Shown here: positions 33,301-44,665 of the stretch, piece after piece
Layout of the letters: each line of letters begins with the position of its first letter
Position numbering within the stretch: the first letter of the stretch is position 1
Source of the DNA: Sorghum bicolor
Taxonomy: Eukaryota; Streptophyta; Magnoliopsida; Poales; Poaceae
Assembly: GCF_000003195.3 (NCBI RefSeq)
Contig: NC_012872.2
Span: forward strand, 51,131,695-51,195,694
Reading direction: 5' to 3'
Length of the DNA: 64,000 nucleotides
The notes under the pieces: model-generated
Databases searched by the model: none
The model's input: the letters and a program-made list of their open reading frames with translations, nothing else
What the model was told of the DNA's origin: nothing
Position numbers and translations under genes: made by a program

Positions 33301-33931
33301 ACCGTAAAAATATCAAATTTTGACTGATTTTTTTCTTTTCTGATGAGAATTTTGGGTGAACATTGGAGCTACGGTGATACAGGCTGATATGGCAATTTTG
33401 ATGCGACTACAAATCTTGGTTATTACACATTGTAGAGATTCAGCTTACGTATAGGCTTGACATGAAAAAACAAGAATAACTGTTAAATCCTTTGGCACAC
33501 AAGGAATTACCATAGAAACCAATACCGATACATACTCAATCTGGGACCATATAATCTGTTATCTATTAATTGATCTTTGAAGGTGTGTAATAATAAACAT
33601 CACAAAATTGTCATCACAGCAGCAATGCAATCGAGAAGCAGTTTAACACCAAAGCCAGAAAAAAAGAAGAAGAAAAGGTTCTAGTCCAACCCACGAATCA
33701 TGCAGACGAAACAACAAATCAGGTTTATCTGTAGGAAGCAAGTACCCGGTTCAGAACACCCGGCGTCTGCTTCTTGGCCCCCAGAGCGCATCCCAGCACG
33801 GCGGCGCCGCGACTCCGCGCGGCCGAGGAACAGGGCAAGAAGCCGCCAAGTCTGAGGTGAGTTGGCGGCGGCGTCCTCAACGAGGGAAGACCGGCAACGG
33901 GCGGCGCGGCGCAAGAACCCGCCATCGTCAT
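30382..33931 (-). CDS. DprA/Smf-like Rossmann-fold protein, probably plastid-targeted
   Basis: Six coding exons join in phase: 33931-33746, 32559-32368, 32180-32064, 31947-31798, 31228-31170, 30517-30382 (840 nt, 279 aa). Residues 1 to about 55 are rich in Ala, Ser, Pro and Arg with few acidic residues, as in chloroplast transit peptides. A Gly-rich segment with GFFGTRNMGF and then SGASGTNAAVIRGAL, followed by a strand (LLTVILPQSL), matches the order of GxR and SGxAxGxDxxAHxxAL motifs in DprA/Smf nucleotide-binding domains. Bacterial DprA loads RecA on single-stranded DNA in transformation; the role of plant homologues is not established to my knowledge. The likely start is 33931; a second Met lies two codons later. 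The exon 1-2 junction is the least certain. It could instead be a LOG-like Rossmann protein, but the LOG motif PGGxGTxxE is absent. Confidence 0.8.
32806..32957. repeat. Local duplication in intron 1 of the DprA-like gene
   Basis: AACCCAACTCTCCAGAGACA occurs at about 32806 and 32935, and AATATTGAATAAAAGACAAC at about 32834 and 32912. The two repeats appear in swapped order, so the segment arose by overlapping duplications. Confidence 0.7.
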
Positions 33932-34624
33932 CCACTTCCAGGCGTCGATTCCAATCCACGAATAAGAGGGTGGGAGAGAAGCGCTTCAACTGATGTGCGT
34001 GGCGGCGTTCTCGTGACCAGGCAAGGGTGGCTGCGCGGCGCGGCGCAGGTCATGTGGGAGGGGAGGAGGAGGGCATTGCTGGGTGGGCTGGGGATGAGAC
34101 GAGAGAGGAGAGGAGAGGAGACGGCACGGCACGGCACCAGTTGGGCTGAGGCCGCAACTGGCCGCAACTGGCTGGTTTGGTGGCTTCCTCTGGCGGCCTC
34201 GCTGGCTGCCTGGCTGCTGTGGTTGCTGGTGCGCGTGTGGGGAGGAGCTGGACGCCTTTGGATAACAGGTGGCGCACCATCTTGGCTTGCCCACTCTTTC
34301 TGTGTCATCCCTCTCATCTCTGCCGGCTGCCGCGGTATTCTACGTTTATTATCTTGTACATGTTGCTTTGGTGGAGCTAGTTTGTAGATTAATTAAAGAG
34401 TCTAAACTATAAATAGAATGAATTATCTAAGCGCCCTCAGTGTAACCAGCTCTGATCTAGGATTTTTTTTTGAAGCTGCAAGTCCTAACTCATGGTGGAG
34501 ATAGAGCTTTGCTAAATGGATTGTAATATTTTTTGTGTGACTGTTTTGGGGTTTCATTTAGAAATAGAATGGATATAAGCTTTTACTAACATACTAGAAC
34601 AAATAACACCCCTGTACAAACAAA
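33932..34624. promoter_or_regulatory. Upstream region of the DprA-like gene
   Basis: A GC-rich block (33932-34260) lies immediately upstream of the DprA-like start and would hold its 5' UTR and promoter on the minus strand. The long plus-strand open frame (33857-34387) overlaps the first coding exon in antisense and is most likely a composition effect. No clear TATA box. Confidence 0.45.
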
Positions 34625-34938
34625 CTACAGTCTGTTTAGATCTCAGCTGCTAAAACTTAGTATTATGTTTGGATGCTAATTAAAAAGACTAATCATGAAC
34701 TAATTTCAAAACTAATTGCATAATCCACGGCTAATTGATGATATGAATATATTAATCCTAATTAACCCTTAATTAGCCTATGTTTATTGTAGCATCATAT
34801 AGGCAAATCATTGCTAAATTAAGATTAATAGATTCGTCTCGCTAATTAGTCACCACTTATGCAATTAGTTCACATTTGATCCTTAAATATCATCTAAACG
34901 TAGCGTTAATTTTTAGTACTAAAGAACCAAACAGCCCC
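34625..34938. mobile_element. TIR MITE, about 310 bp
   Basis: The left end CTGTTTAGATCTCAGCTGC and the right end GAACCAAACAGCCCC form imperfect inverted repeats. Internal segments such as AACTAATTGCATAA and the inverted TTATGCAATTAGTT are mirror-arranged. No coding capacity. Confidence 0.65.
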
Positions 34939-35136
34939 TGGATGGGTTTGGAAGGTCTAGTGAGCTAGAGAAGTCGTGTGAGGGTTTGTTTGTTTCATGT
35001 TTTCCCTAGCTTCTGTCAATCAGAAATCAAAGAAAATTTGAAAAGCTGGCTTTTGCTTCTCTGATTTTTTATGTACTGAGAAGCTAAAAATATATCACAA
35101 ATTCAGTAGCAAAGAGTCAAAAGCTAGAAACCCAGC

Positions 35137-35236
35137 TTTTGACCTAAAAGCCTAAAAGTAGTAGCTCATACAAATAGTCTCTCAAGTTTTGACCTAAAAG
35201 CCTAAAAGTTGTAGCTCATACAAATAGTCTCTCAAG
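35137..35236. repeat. 50-bp tandem duplication
   Basis: Copies 35137-35186 and 35187-35236 share TTTTGACCTAAAAGCCTAAA and differ by about one base. Confidence 0.9.
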
Positions 35237-35660
35237 TATTTGAATACTAAATGATCTTGATATGTCCAGTCACAACCACGTTTTTTTTATGCTATCATAT
35301 GCAATTTTCTGATTCGTAGGTGGGATAATGTAACTGCTGAAGGTATTTGTGCTGCCTGAGCCTTTCTTGATGCCCCAATTTTGTTATTTGGTTCTGTTAT
35401 ACTTTCTTAATTCCTCGTGTGCACTGCGCATAAACAATCACTGACAATAAGAAATACTACCAAGTTCGAAGAACCATATGTTTCCCAGATTATTTGCTGA
35501 CTGAACATCACGCCAAATAACGCCTGATCCCACAATTGATCAGCAACCGATTATTACCAAAGCATGGAGATATCAGGATATGTACAGCCGTGGAATAGCT
35601 TGGCAAAGAAATTGTTGCTCAATCTAATTTCATTAACAGAGCGAAGCAAACGTTATGTAT

Positions 35661-38600
35661 CTACAGTTCATCATGGGGTTTTGCCTTATCAGTGGTAGCA
35701 GCAGGTTGCTGATGCTCGAGTAGATAGCGAGCTGCCAAAGCAGCTTGTGCAGCTGCACCATAGGGGAGGGCATCTTCGTTGATGGTGAAGTAGGGGGAGT
35801 GATGGGGCGCCTGCGGTCCACGAGTCTCATTGTACATGCCCACAAAGTAGTAGTAGGTTGAGGGGATCGCCTCGGCATAGAACGAGAAGTCCTCAGCACC
35901 CATTAGCGGTTGTCTGTCCCTCACGTTCCTCGACCCAACCATCTCGCTGGCCACATTCACGAAGAAATCATGGAGCTCAGGGCTGTTGATGGTTGGGGGG
36001 AAGAATGGACGGTCCTTTGTGAGGAAGTCCACGCTAGCACTGCAGCGCTGCACGGATGCTTGAGACACAATCACCTGAGACATGAAAAATAAAGTAGCTG
36101 AAGTCCTCTATCCTCTGCAGGACAATCTACAGTGAAATTTTATCTGTAAGATGTTTATAACTCCAGAGGTGAATATAGCTGGGAACTCAGTGCAGGTGTC
36201 AAGAGTTCTGACCATTGTGACCCAGATGGCCAGATAGTTCCATATACAAACCTACCAACCCATAATAACTATGAGGAAACTGGTTTTGTAAGTTCAGTAA
36301 TACCATTACCAAGGTGAAAGCTACAAGCCTACAGCTATATCTGTAATTTTCATTAAGAGTAAAGTGAAAGGAAAAAAACCTATTACAAGTACTCAAACAG
36401 CAAATTACATGTGCGTCTGTATCCATGCAACTTTCCAAAAATTGAGTTTATTCATGAGAATAAGTGTGAGGAACTGCTCTTGTGCTCAAACTGACAGCAG
36501 TACAATCTAACACAAAAGCAGAATAACGGAATGCACCAAATTTAGATGTGCATCAGCTTATTCGTTTATAATATACCCTTGGTTGTAGTATATATTTAAA
36601 TTATGTGACAGCACATAGAATGTCGTGCCAGTGCCACTTGCAAAGTATCCACTCCTCTAAAGCTATCGATGAAATTCACAGATCAATCTGTTTTAAATTA
36701 CTATTGTAGTTAGGTACAGTGACTAATTATCTTAACAGCAAATTCAAGTAGCCATATATCGAAGGTAATTTTGAATCCTTTTTTTTTCATCTAAGAGAAC
36801 CTAACCGCAGAAAATAATTAAGAATTGACTACTGAAAGAGTAACACAAAGTTCCCAAACAAATGCTCTTACCTCTTCAATTCGCTGCTTCAATTGATTAA
36901 AACTCTCTTTCAGAAAGGCTCGGAAGGTGCCGCCTATAGTAACTGAATCAGGGATCACATTGAAGGCTCCACCTCCTTGAAACTTTCCAACTGTTACAAC
37001 CTGCAGAACACAGCATGGATGCAAATAAAAAATCATAAAGTGGACTACTGGAGTGTAAATAAGGATAAATTGCCAAAGGTTCAACATAACAAAAGTACAA
37101 TAGTCAATGCACTGAACAAAATGATGGGAGCCTGGGAGTAATGTATTGAATAAAAAATTGTATAATTCTTGCGATGCAAAATCATTTTTGCATATGAAAC
37201 TACAATTTCTGTATTGAACAATTTAAGAGTTTAGAACTTAAGTTTTGAATAGTATTAGCAATATCTGTGCTGCCTAGCTATAACAAGTCCAGGAAAATTC
37301 GGGCTGCCCTCCTTTGTAGTTTCCGTGTTAGGACCAGGATAAAAAGTTCAACAAGATCTCGATGAATTTCAAACAGATCTCACAACACATGGCAGAATAA
37401 TTTTATATAGTTTGTTCTATTCTGGTTCTGTAATTTAGACCAACAGGACAACACAGGACAGAAATTCTATGGAAGGGAACTATGTAGATCATAAAAATGG
37501 ATATAGACAACGTCAATCAACAAATTGCTTCCATGCTTGGAAATTTATGGCATATAAGAACAAATTAAGTCAGCCAAGGATACGGAGGGTACCTGTGAGT
37601 CCAAGGGATCAGCTTCTCGGGAAACAAGTTGCTGAAGGCTCACAATAACATTTGAGGCAGCCAATATCGGATCTATAGTGTGATGAGGAAGTGCAGCATG
37701 CCCTCCCTTTCCACTTATTACGGCCTCAAAGAATCCACTCCCAGCCATAATAGGCCCTGGCCTGGATGCCAGTACACCAATAGGCACAGAATCAGCTATA
37801 TGAAGCCCAAAAATGGCATCTATGTTTTCCAGAGCTCCAGCTTCTATCATTTTCTGGGCCCCACCGCCACCTTCCTCAGCTGGTTGGAAAACAAGAACCA
37901 CTGTACCCTACATTAATAAACAAAATTTATAACCATAGAAACTCAAGGGTGACTAAAATTCAAAGATTACAAGACAGTTCATATAACTGATATGGAGGCA
38001 ACTGAACTAGTGATTTAATCATAGTTTGAGAAAAAAAAACTAAGCAATTTAATAAGATTGCTCAATGTGGACTTCTAGGATTAGTTGTGTGCTTCCTAAA
38101 CATAATTACTTAAACCAATATTGGCTGACTTAATGTGGATGCACGCTTTCCCTACAAAAAGAAACATAAGCAATTGATTAAAGGCATCTATTGTAGCAAA
38201 TAAAAAGGCATAGAAAGAGCAATGTATTATTGCATTTCATAGATCTACACCTGAGACAAAAAAAATGACTTCCCTAGAATAAAAGAAGCTACCTCTTACA
38301 GATATAGCATCCATTTTAAGTTATACAAAATATAAGGAAGCTACCAGTAGACTATATTATGATACACTCTGTAGTCTTGGGATCATGACATTAAAAGGTA
38401 AAACTGGGTAAGAACTACTAGATGAGATATTTATTTTTAAACAAACAAAAACTCCAAAGAAAAAAAAAAACAGGCTCTGCATCTTTATCATTTTTCCAAA
38501 TCTACAAAGGATTGCGAACATGTAGCTTAATGCAATGAAAGCAAGAAAAGGATTGCAATATACAAATGTTAAACATCTTATATAGTTTTTAAGGCTATTC

Positions 38601-40517
38601 TATCATTATTTAATCAACAAATCTCTCTTATGATTGCCACAAATATAGAGCAGGTGCAAGGTAAACCATCAAAATTAATACATATATACCACTAGAAACA
38701 ATACATCAAATCAAACAGATATCCATGTTTGCCAAAATGAAGGATTGGACATCCAAACAACTCTTGCTAATACTCATACTTTTAACAATCAATGATTTAT
38801 CCATATTTAAATTTATTCAGATATCTCACTCGAAGTTTGAAGAGAGAATTTCAAATATTTCAAAACTTTTCATTGCACACTGAGAAATTTGCATTGCTTT
38901 ATATACAGAAAATATTTTAACCAACCTTCAACTCATCACGATGCTCCTGAAGAATCTTAGCAGATCCCAACAGCATAGCAACATGTGCATCATGTCCACA
39001 ACCATGCATCTTCCCGGGAACTTTGCTCTTGTGTTCCCATTCCACACTTTCCTGTAAAACAGGACACCAATTTTAACTGGTAGACAAATACAAGATAATC
39101 ATACTTCTTTGAACAGATGTAGCTTACTATAATTAAATTATCAAGAAAATAATTGAAATTTGATCCTACAATAATATTCAATTTTGGAGATTAGTACATT
39201 GAGAAGCAACTCTCAACATGCAATCAATTCAACCTGTACGAAATATGGACCTATGACACTACAAAAAATACATACAGAACATATCAATAGCAGGTTGTTA
39301 GAGAGCTGGTAAAACAAAAAAAGAAAGAAGATATTGATTTTCACATTCACCAATAGAAGAGATCATGCTCATGTGCACAATAAATTCAATCATATCAATC
39401 AGGTTCAAGAAGAACAAAATAATTATGCAATACACAAAATTACATATTTGTCTGGTCAATCACCACCTGGAACATGACCGAAGGCTCATATGACTGTTAT
39501 AGATACACATAGGCAGCCCATGTGATTCATCATTTCAGTAAGAAGCCAAAGTTCTTTTTTCTGCACTGTATGTTCCTAATCAGGAAGGGCAGCTAGGGAA
39601 CTACCTAGGAGTAGGTGCACACCTGTTCCTCCCTTTTGTTACCAGTGACCAGGATGTCTGCCATGAATGAATGAACTATAGTACATATGCATACTCCTAC
39701 TCGATACTTCAATACTAGATCATTTCCATATCGCACGTGCTGTCCTCGATGGTCATTAGTCCTTACTAGTACTTTGTATTGCGCCGCAACAAATTTCAAT
39801 GGATAAGGAATTCTAAAAAAGAAACCAATGACGAAATTTTAGCTTTCTGGTGACCACAATTCCTTTGAATCCCTGGCGTTCCTCTTCCCTTGACTAAGTC
39901 AAATTTAGTTTTGTAGCCACTAGAAGTCTAGAAGTGTGCAGGTCGTTTTTATAATCCAAGCTCTTGGTTGAAACAGAAACGGATTCGATAACCAGAGCAG
40001 AGACATTTGCCTCTATCCTTAGGAAAAGCCAGCAATAATTTATTTCCCAGAACCCGCAGCGAAATCAAGAAGCAGAGGAAGAGCAGCCAAGGGCCAGCGT
40101 AACCGGAGAAGAAGAAAAGAAAAAAAAAGGAAGGCGGTTACAGTTCCAGTCCCAGACCTGCAAGGGCAGCGCGTCCATGTCCGCGCGCAGAGCGACGAAG
40201 GGCGGGCCGCCGGTGCCGACTGTTGCCACGACGCCGGTGACGGCGAAGGGGTGCCTGTAGGGGATCCCCAGTGCGTCGAGCTCCCGGCGCACGAGCTCGC
40301 TGGTCTGGAACTCCTCGTATCCCAGCTCCGGGTTCTCGTGGATCCGCCGCCGCACCCCGACCATCCAGTCCGCGAACGCCGGCTCCTTGGCCCTGCGCAG
40401 GAGCTCCGCCGGGTCCTGCAGCGCCGCCGGCGCCGCAGCTAGGGACGGCCAGACGGCGGCGGCGACGACGGCGAGGGCGAGGCCCGCGAGCAGGAGAGGC
40501 GGCGCCGCGGCGGCCAT
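35661..40517 (-). CDS. IAA-amino acid hydrolase ILR1-like (M20D amidohydrolase)
   Basis: Five exons join in phase: 40517-40158, 39051-38926, 37907-37593, 37000-36872, 36074-35661 (1344 nt, 447 aa). This family releases free auxin, or jasmonate, from amino-acid conjugates in the ER. Residues 1 to about 30 are a signal peptide ([18 protein letters not shown]). The metal-binding motifs are present: the RRxxHxxPELxxEE block, [42 protein letters not shown], and a late His in [11 protein letters not shown]. The dimerisation lid includes [12 protein letters not shown]. The protein ends KPHDEL, an HDEL-type retrieval signal. The family is usually 430-460 aa. I chose the Met at 40517 because the signal peptide follows directly; in-frame Met codons at 40694 and later would extend it with an unlikely basic stretch. 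No defects seen. Confidence 0.93.
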
Positions 40518-40816
40518 GGGTTGTTGGCTCGGGTGGGTCTGGTTCGCTGACGAGGCGGAAGGAATCAGGTGAGAGCGAGACACGACAGTGAAGCCGGCCG
40601 GCCTTGCTTTTGACGCAAGCGCGCACGAGGGCGGCGCCTGGACCCTTTTCATTTTGATCACGATCTTTTTTTCCCTGGCTTTTTCCAGATTCATTCATGC
40701 AAGTGCGATTTTTTTGTGGCGCTCTGCGGGCGTGTGCGATCATTTCTGCTTTTGATTGTCTGTCCCTCTCGGGTAGTCTTTTGTTTCAAGACGTCTACGA
40801 CTCTTGGTTGTATGTG
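40518..40816 (-). promoter_or_regulatory. 5' UTR and promoter region of the ILR1-like gene
   Basis: The sequence between the ILR1-like start and the next MITE should hold its 5' UTR and core promoter. A GC-rich leader near 40600-40640 is followed by mixed sequence. No definite TATA box was identified. Confidence 0.45.
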
Positions 40817-41022
40817 GGCCTTTGTTTACTTCTCGAAAAAATTTGTAAAATAATACTGTAATGTTTTTTATATATAATAATTATTATTTAATTATAAATT
40901 AATTAGATTTTAAAATTTTATCTTGCAAATTGTATGTAAAGTTGTAAACTATGCAAGTTAGTTATTTTTTATTTATATTTAATGTTTTATACATTTATTA
41001 TAAGATTCAATGTAACGAGAAA
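40817..41022. mobile_element. GGCCTTGTTTAGTTC-family MITE, truncated copy
   Basis: Starts GGGCCTTTGTTTACTTCTC and continues with family interior to about ATTCAATGTAACGAGAAA, where the right terminus is missing. AT-enriched relative to other copies, so probably old. Confidence 0.65.
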
Positions 41023-41749
41023 CGGTAACGATACCTATAAGACGTCCGTCCGTCTAAACGTTGTTGTCCACTCATTTTGTTGCTCTCCCACGCCTTCTTA
41101 TCTACTCATTTTTTCATCCCCACTCTTCTCTCACATCTCGCTGCTATTTCCACCGCTCGCACCATGCGGTCGCCCTTTCTGCCATGCGCGAGCCGCTCCT
41201 CCCTCTTTTTCTCCCTCCCTCCCCGCTGCGACCCACACGCCCTCCATGCCGCCGGAGTAGAGCACAATGGTGGCGGCTTTCAGTGAGCGGCGCAACTCCC
41301 TTCCTTCCTGCTCTTTCTCCCTCGCTCTCGTGACCCCCATGCATCTGGAGATAGAGACAACGACGCGGCTCCGACGGTGGGGGAGGGATTTGGATCCGAA
41401 GCCTTTCTCTCCCTTTTCCCTCTCTCCTCTTGTGGACCGGTTCTGAGCCCTCCTCTGCTCCTCCTCCACCTCTTGCTCCTCCTGCTCTTCCTCTGGGATC
41501 TAGATCTACCGGATATTGTGTTGGCTAGGGTTTCGGCGAGCTCTTGGGATTCAGTGCTCGTACGTGTTGTAATGGTGTTCTCTGGTTTTTGCAGTATGTT
41601 TTTCAGGTGATGTTGCAGTAGGATAGGGTTCCGACGAGCTCCTAGTTTCAGATCTCGTCATTGTTGCAATGGTTCTATCTAGACGTTACAGTAGGTTTTA
41701 GTCGTTGTTGCAGTTTTGTGTTTGAGATGTTTCAGTTGCTTCAGTCTGC
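41023..41749. other. C/T-rich region without an assigned gene
   Basis: A pyrimidine-rich block (41050-41520) with several low-complexity open frames on both strands, leading into the 102-bp minisatellite. It might be a decayed gene fragment or transposon interior; I see no recognisable motif. Confidence 0.4.
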
Positions 41750-42145
41750 ATGTTGTAGTAGTTTGTTTTATGTTGTTACAACATTTGTTCGGTGTTGTTG
41801 TAGTACTATATCCATGGTGTTTTAGTTGCTCCATCCAATGCTTTAATCTGCATTGTTGTATTAGTTGTTGCATGTTGTTGCAACAGTTGGTCGATGTTGT
41901 TGTAATACTATGTCTATGGTGTTTCGGTTGCTCCATCTAATGCTTCAACCTATACTGTTGTATTAGTTGTTACATGTTGTTGCAATAACTGTTCTTTGTT
42001 GTTGTAATACTATATTTATGGTGTTTTAGCTGTTCTATCCAATACTTCAATCCGTATGTTGTAGTAGTTGTTTGCATGCTGTTGCAGCAATTGTTCTTGT
42101 TTGTTGTAATACGATATTTATGATGTTTCAGCTACTTCAACTTGT
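41750..42145. repeat. 102-bp minisatellite, about four units
   Basis: Units 41750-41851, 41852-41953 and 41954-42055 are each exactly 102 bp. A fourth (42056-42145) is 90 bp. Each has TGTTGTA, a TGTTGTTGCA segment, a TTGTTGTAATACTAT segment, then TATGGTGTTT and a TTCAAT(C) end. Units differ at many positions. Degenerate partial units flank both sides (about 41640-41749 and 42146-42200). Confidence 0.85.
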
Positions 42146-42583
42146 TTGTTGTAGCGGTATGTCAGGTGTTGTTGCACTATTATACATATTGTGTTGCAGC
42201 GTCAAGTATGGAGATAGGTTGTAGGGACGAGTTAGCGGCAGGCAGATCTGCTAGGGGCCGATAAAGCGAGGGGTAGGGCGGATCCCATGCTCGTTGGGGC
42301 GGAGGATGGGCTCCTTGCGCGGGGAACAGACGAAGTGTGGTCCTCTGTGTGGGGCGAGTGGGGCAGAGGTAAGTTGGTTGGGAGAGAGCGGATAAGAAAC
42401 GGTCTTCCGGGCGGGACGAGTGGAGCAGAGCTGAGTTGGTTAGAGGCGGATGGGGTTTTCTTTTTTTCTGTGGCGCGGGTGGGGGGCTCGCCGTCCGGAC
42501 GCGTTGTTGGCGCCAGACGTCCGGGCGCTAGCAGTTCCAAATGAGAAATATTGAATATTTTGCAAAAAAATTTCGGAGAGTAA
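42146..42583. other. G-rich unassigned stretch
   Basis: G-rich plus-strand sequence with an open frame at 42287-42544 that resembles no known family. It may be the far end of the same unit as the minisatellite. Confidence 0.35.
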
Positions 42584-42797
42584 GAGGGTGTTTTGGGACT
42601 GCTCCACAAACTCTACTCCATAAACTCTACCATGGAGCAGTTTCACAAAAAAAACTGGAGTTTGTAGAGTACCTCTTTAGGTGCTCTCACAACTCCACCC
42701 ATTTTCCTCGAACTGAGTGCGTGGAGTTGAAACTGTTTGGCTAAAAAACGTGGAGTGAGGTTGAAAAACGTAGAGCAGAGCAGTCCTAAACACCCCC
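42584..42797. mobile_element. Tourist-type MITE
   Basis: Inverted ends GAGGGTGTTTTGGGACTGCT and GAGCAGTCCTAAACACCCCC are flanked by TAA on both sides (42581-42583 and 42798-42800), the three-base duplication of PIF/Harbinger-related MITEs. 214 bp. Confidence 0.8.
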
Positions 42798-42817
42798 TAA
42801 ACAAGGCCATGTACCGA

Positions 42818-43026
42818 GGCTTTGTTTTGGTAAAAAAATTTTGAGTTTAGCTATTGTAGCATGTTCATTTATATTTACAATTATTGTCAATCATGAGTTT
42901 AAAAATTTTGTCTCATAAATTACAGATAAATTATATAATTATATATTTAATATTTCATATATGTATCTAAAGATTCGATATGACAAAATTAAATTTTGAG
43001 AAACTTTTGCGAACTAAACAACACCT
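42818..43026. mobile_element. GGCCTTGTTTAGTTC-family MITE, diverged copy
   Basis: Starts GAGGCTTTGTTTTGG and ends GAACTAAACAACACC with a recognisable but AT-decayed family interior. Confidence 0.65.
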
Positions 43027-43033
43027 GGTGAGG

Positions 43034-43065
43034 GACTTGCCTCAAGCAAGTTACGTCGTAACTTA
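43034..43065. repeat. Left outer terminal inverted repeat (MULE-like)
   Basis: GACTTGCCTCAAGCAAGT at 43034-43051 continues as TACGTCGTAACTTA and matches the inverse of 61728-61759 with a few mismatches. The core AAGTTACGTCGTAACTT is also shared with the TIRs of the MULE at 27263-28560. No target duplication was found because a MITE abuts the left side. Confidence 0.6.
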
Positions 43066-43277
43066 TGGGCCTGCATCGGACGTGGAAAGAACATCTGACA
43101 CTTAAGAACAGCTTGCTTCGTCTTTTCATGATGCAGCTGTCGCCCATCCACGTCGCGTCGTGCCTAATGATTTCCAAACGTGCCGCCATGGCACTATACG
43201 GCCTTAGCCCGGCTAGGCACGGCACGCCTCGGCACGGTATAAGAAGCGTGTCATGCCGTGTCGTGCCACCGTGCCGT

Positions 43278-43384
43278 AATGTTGGCCCAGGCACGACGCT
43301 AAAGAGTCTAAACCATGCCTAACGTGCCGTGTCGGCATGCCGGACTCTAAAACGTGCCTAACGTGCCGTGTCGGCACGCCAGCC
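43278..43384. repeat. Subterminal tandem repeats of the hAT element
   Basis: CTAACGTGCCGTGTCGGCA appears twice, each time preceded by a CTCTAAA-type block, in units of about 44 bp. Further GGCACG and CGTGCC copies surround them. Confidence 0.75.
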
Positions 43385-43812
43385 CAGCGTGCCCATGCCG
43401 GCCCTGGCATTGATTTCACAAAAACACTCATTCAATTTAAAAATCCACTAGATAACTCCTAAGTCATCAAAATCATCACAAAATTCAAGGGAAATCAACA
43501 AGCAAAGAACCAGGCAAGTTTTGAAACTAAAACTAATTAAAAAAGGAGTTGTGCAATAGCTACCTCATTAAAAACTTGTTTAGGTAAAACTCACCCTTGT
43601 TAGAAACCCTAAAGTAGGAAAAGAGTACAACCAGCTCCAAATATTGTTCATAGGTTCATTACATTCATCATCCAATATTTCCATGTCCTAACAACTATTA
43701 CAAAACCATTACATAAATTGAAAACTTAATCAACATCAAGATAAAGTGCTTCAAAGGCCTCTTCCAGCTCTTTATCTTCCACCATGTGCTATAGTCTTGA
43801 TTTAGCATTCTC

Positions 43813-44660
43813 CTAGTCTTTGATGCATGTAAGTGCCTCCACAGTCTCAGGATTCAGACTTCGGCGACACTCCTCGATGATCCTGCCAGTAGTGCTAAAG
43901 GTAGATTTTGAAGAGATGGTTGACATAGGCACAATAAAGACACCTTTTACAAGAATAGAAAGCACAGGATAAGTAAGCTTATGCTCATGCCACCATTGCA
44001 TGAGATCAAAGTCATCATCTAACTGGATCACAATGTCCGAGTCCAGGTAGGTGGCAAGCTCACTAGAGTTAGGAGCAGAAGCTGCCTGTAGTAAAGAAGT
44101 GGCAGACACACCTCTTGACTGATCGAGATTAGGAGGAAGGGAAGCACAGCCAGCCCCAATATCAAGCTCATCATCATCATAAATGTCAGCCCAAGCTATT
44201 CTTTTCTTACCAGAAAGGGATACAAGAACAATCCTTTTGAGCCTAACAGAGCCATGCATTACATCATACATGTTATACATTTTAAAAAGAAGAGCTCTTG
44301 TGTCCAGCAACTTATTGGTGCAATCAACATTAAAAAGAGAATTCAACTTTCTAAGCACTTTGGTAAAGCCCTTCATCTTAGCTCTTGGATCTAGTATGAA
44401 TGCAATAGAATAAAGATCAGGTTTGTTCTTCTAGTATTTATTATATTTGTCAATCATAGACTGCACAACGGCTCTTAGGTGTTCATCATGTTGGTATTTA
44501 TGTAGGTGAATAGCAATCTTTACAATATGATAAATCATAAGTGGTAGTACACACCAGATAAATCAACAGTGGAGTTATAAAACAGTTCAAGAAATTGTAA
44601 CATCTTACTAGCCATTTCCCAGTGATCATCAATCAACAGGAAAGGACCACGAGGTGCTCT
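43813..44660 (-). pseudogene. hAT transposase, C-terminal part
   Basis: The minus-strand frame 44376-43813 ends in the hAT C-terminal dimerisation block. The recognisable part reads YPVLSILVKGVFIVPMSTIS and then FSTTGRIIEECRRSLNPETV, as in RICESLEEPER-type plant transposases. Upstream sequence to 44660 continues the family in shifting frames with stops. The block is separated from the rest of the gene by the solo LTR at 44666. Confidence 0.8.
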
Positions 44661-44665
44661 AGGAT

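Noticed and set aside
33857..34387. A 176-codon plus-strand frame
   Set aside because: It is antisense to the first exon and promoter of the DprA-like gene and looks like a composition shadow.
40518..40694. N-terminal extension of the ILR1-like protein
   Set aside because: The frame is open to 40694, but the added residues are basic and would bury the signal peptide. Family members start at the Met before it.
41750..42145. CRISPR-like array
   Set aside because: Units are contiguous 102-bp tandem repeats without unique spacers, in a plant genome.
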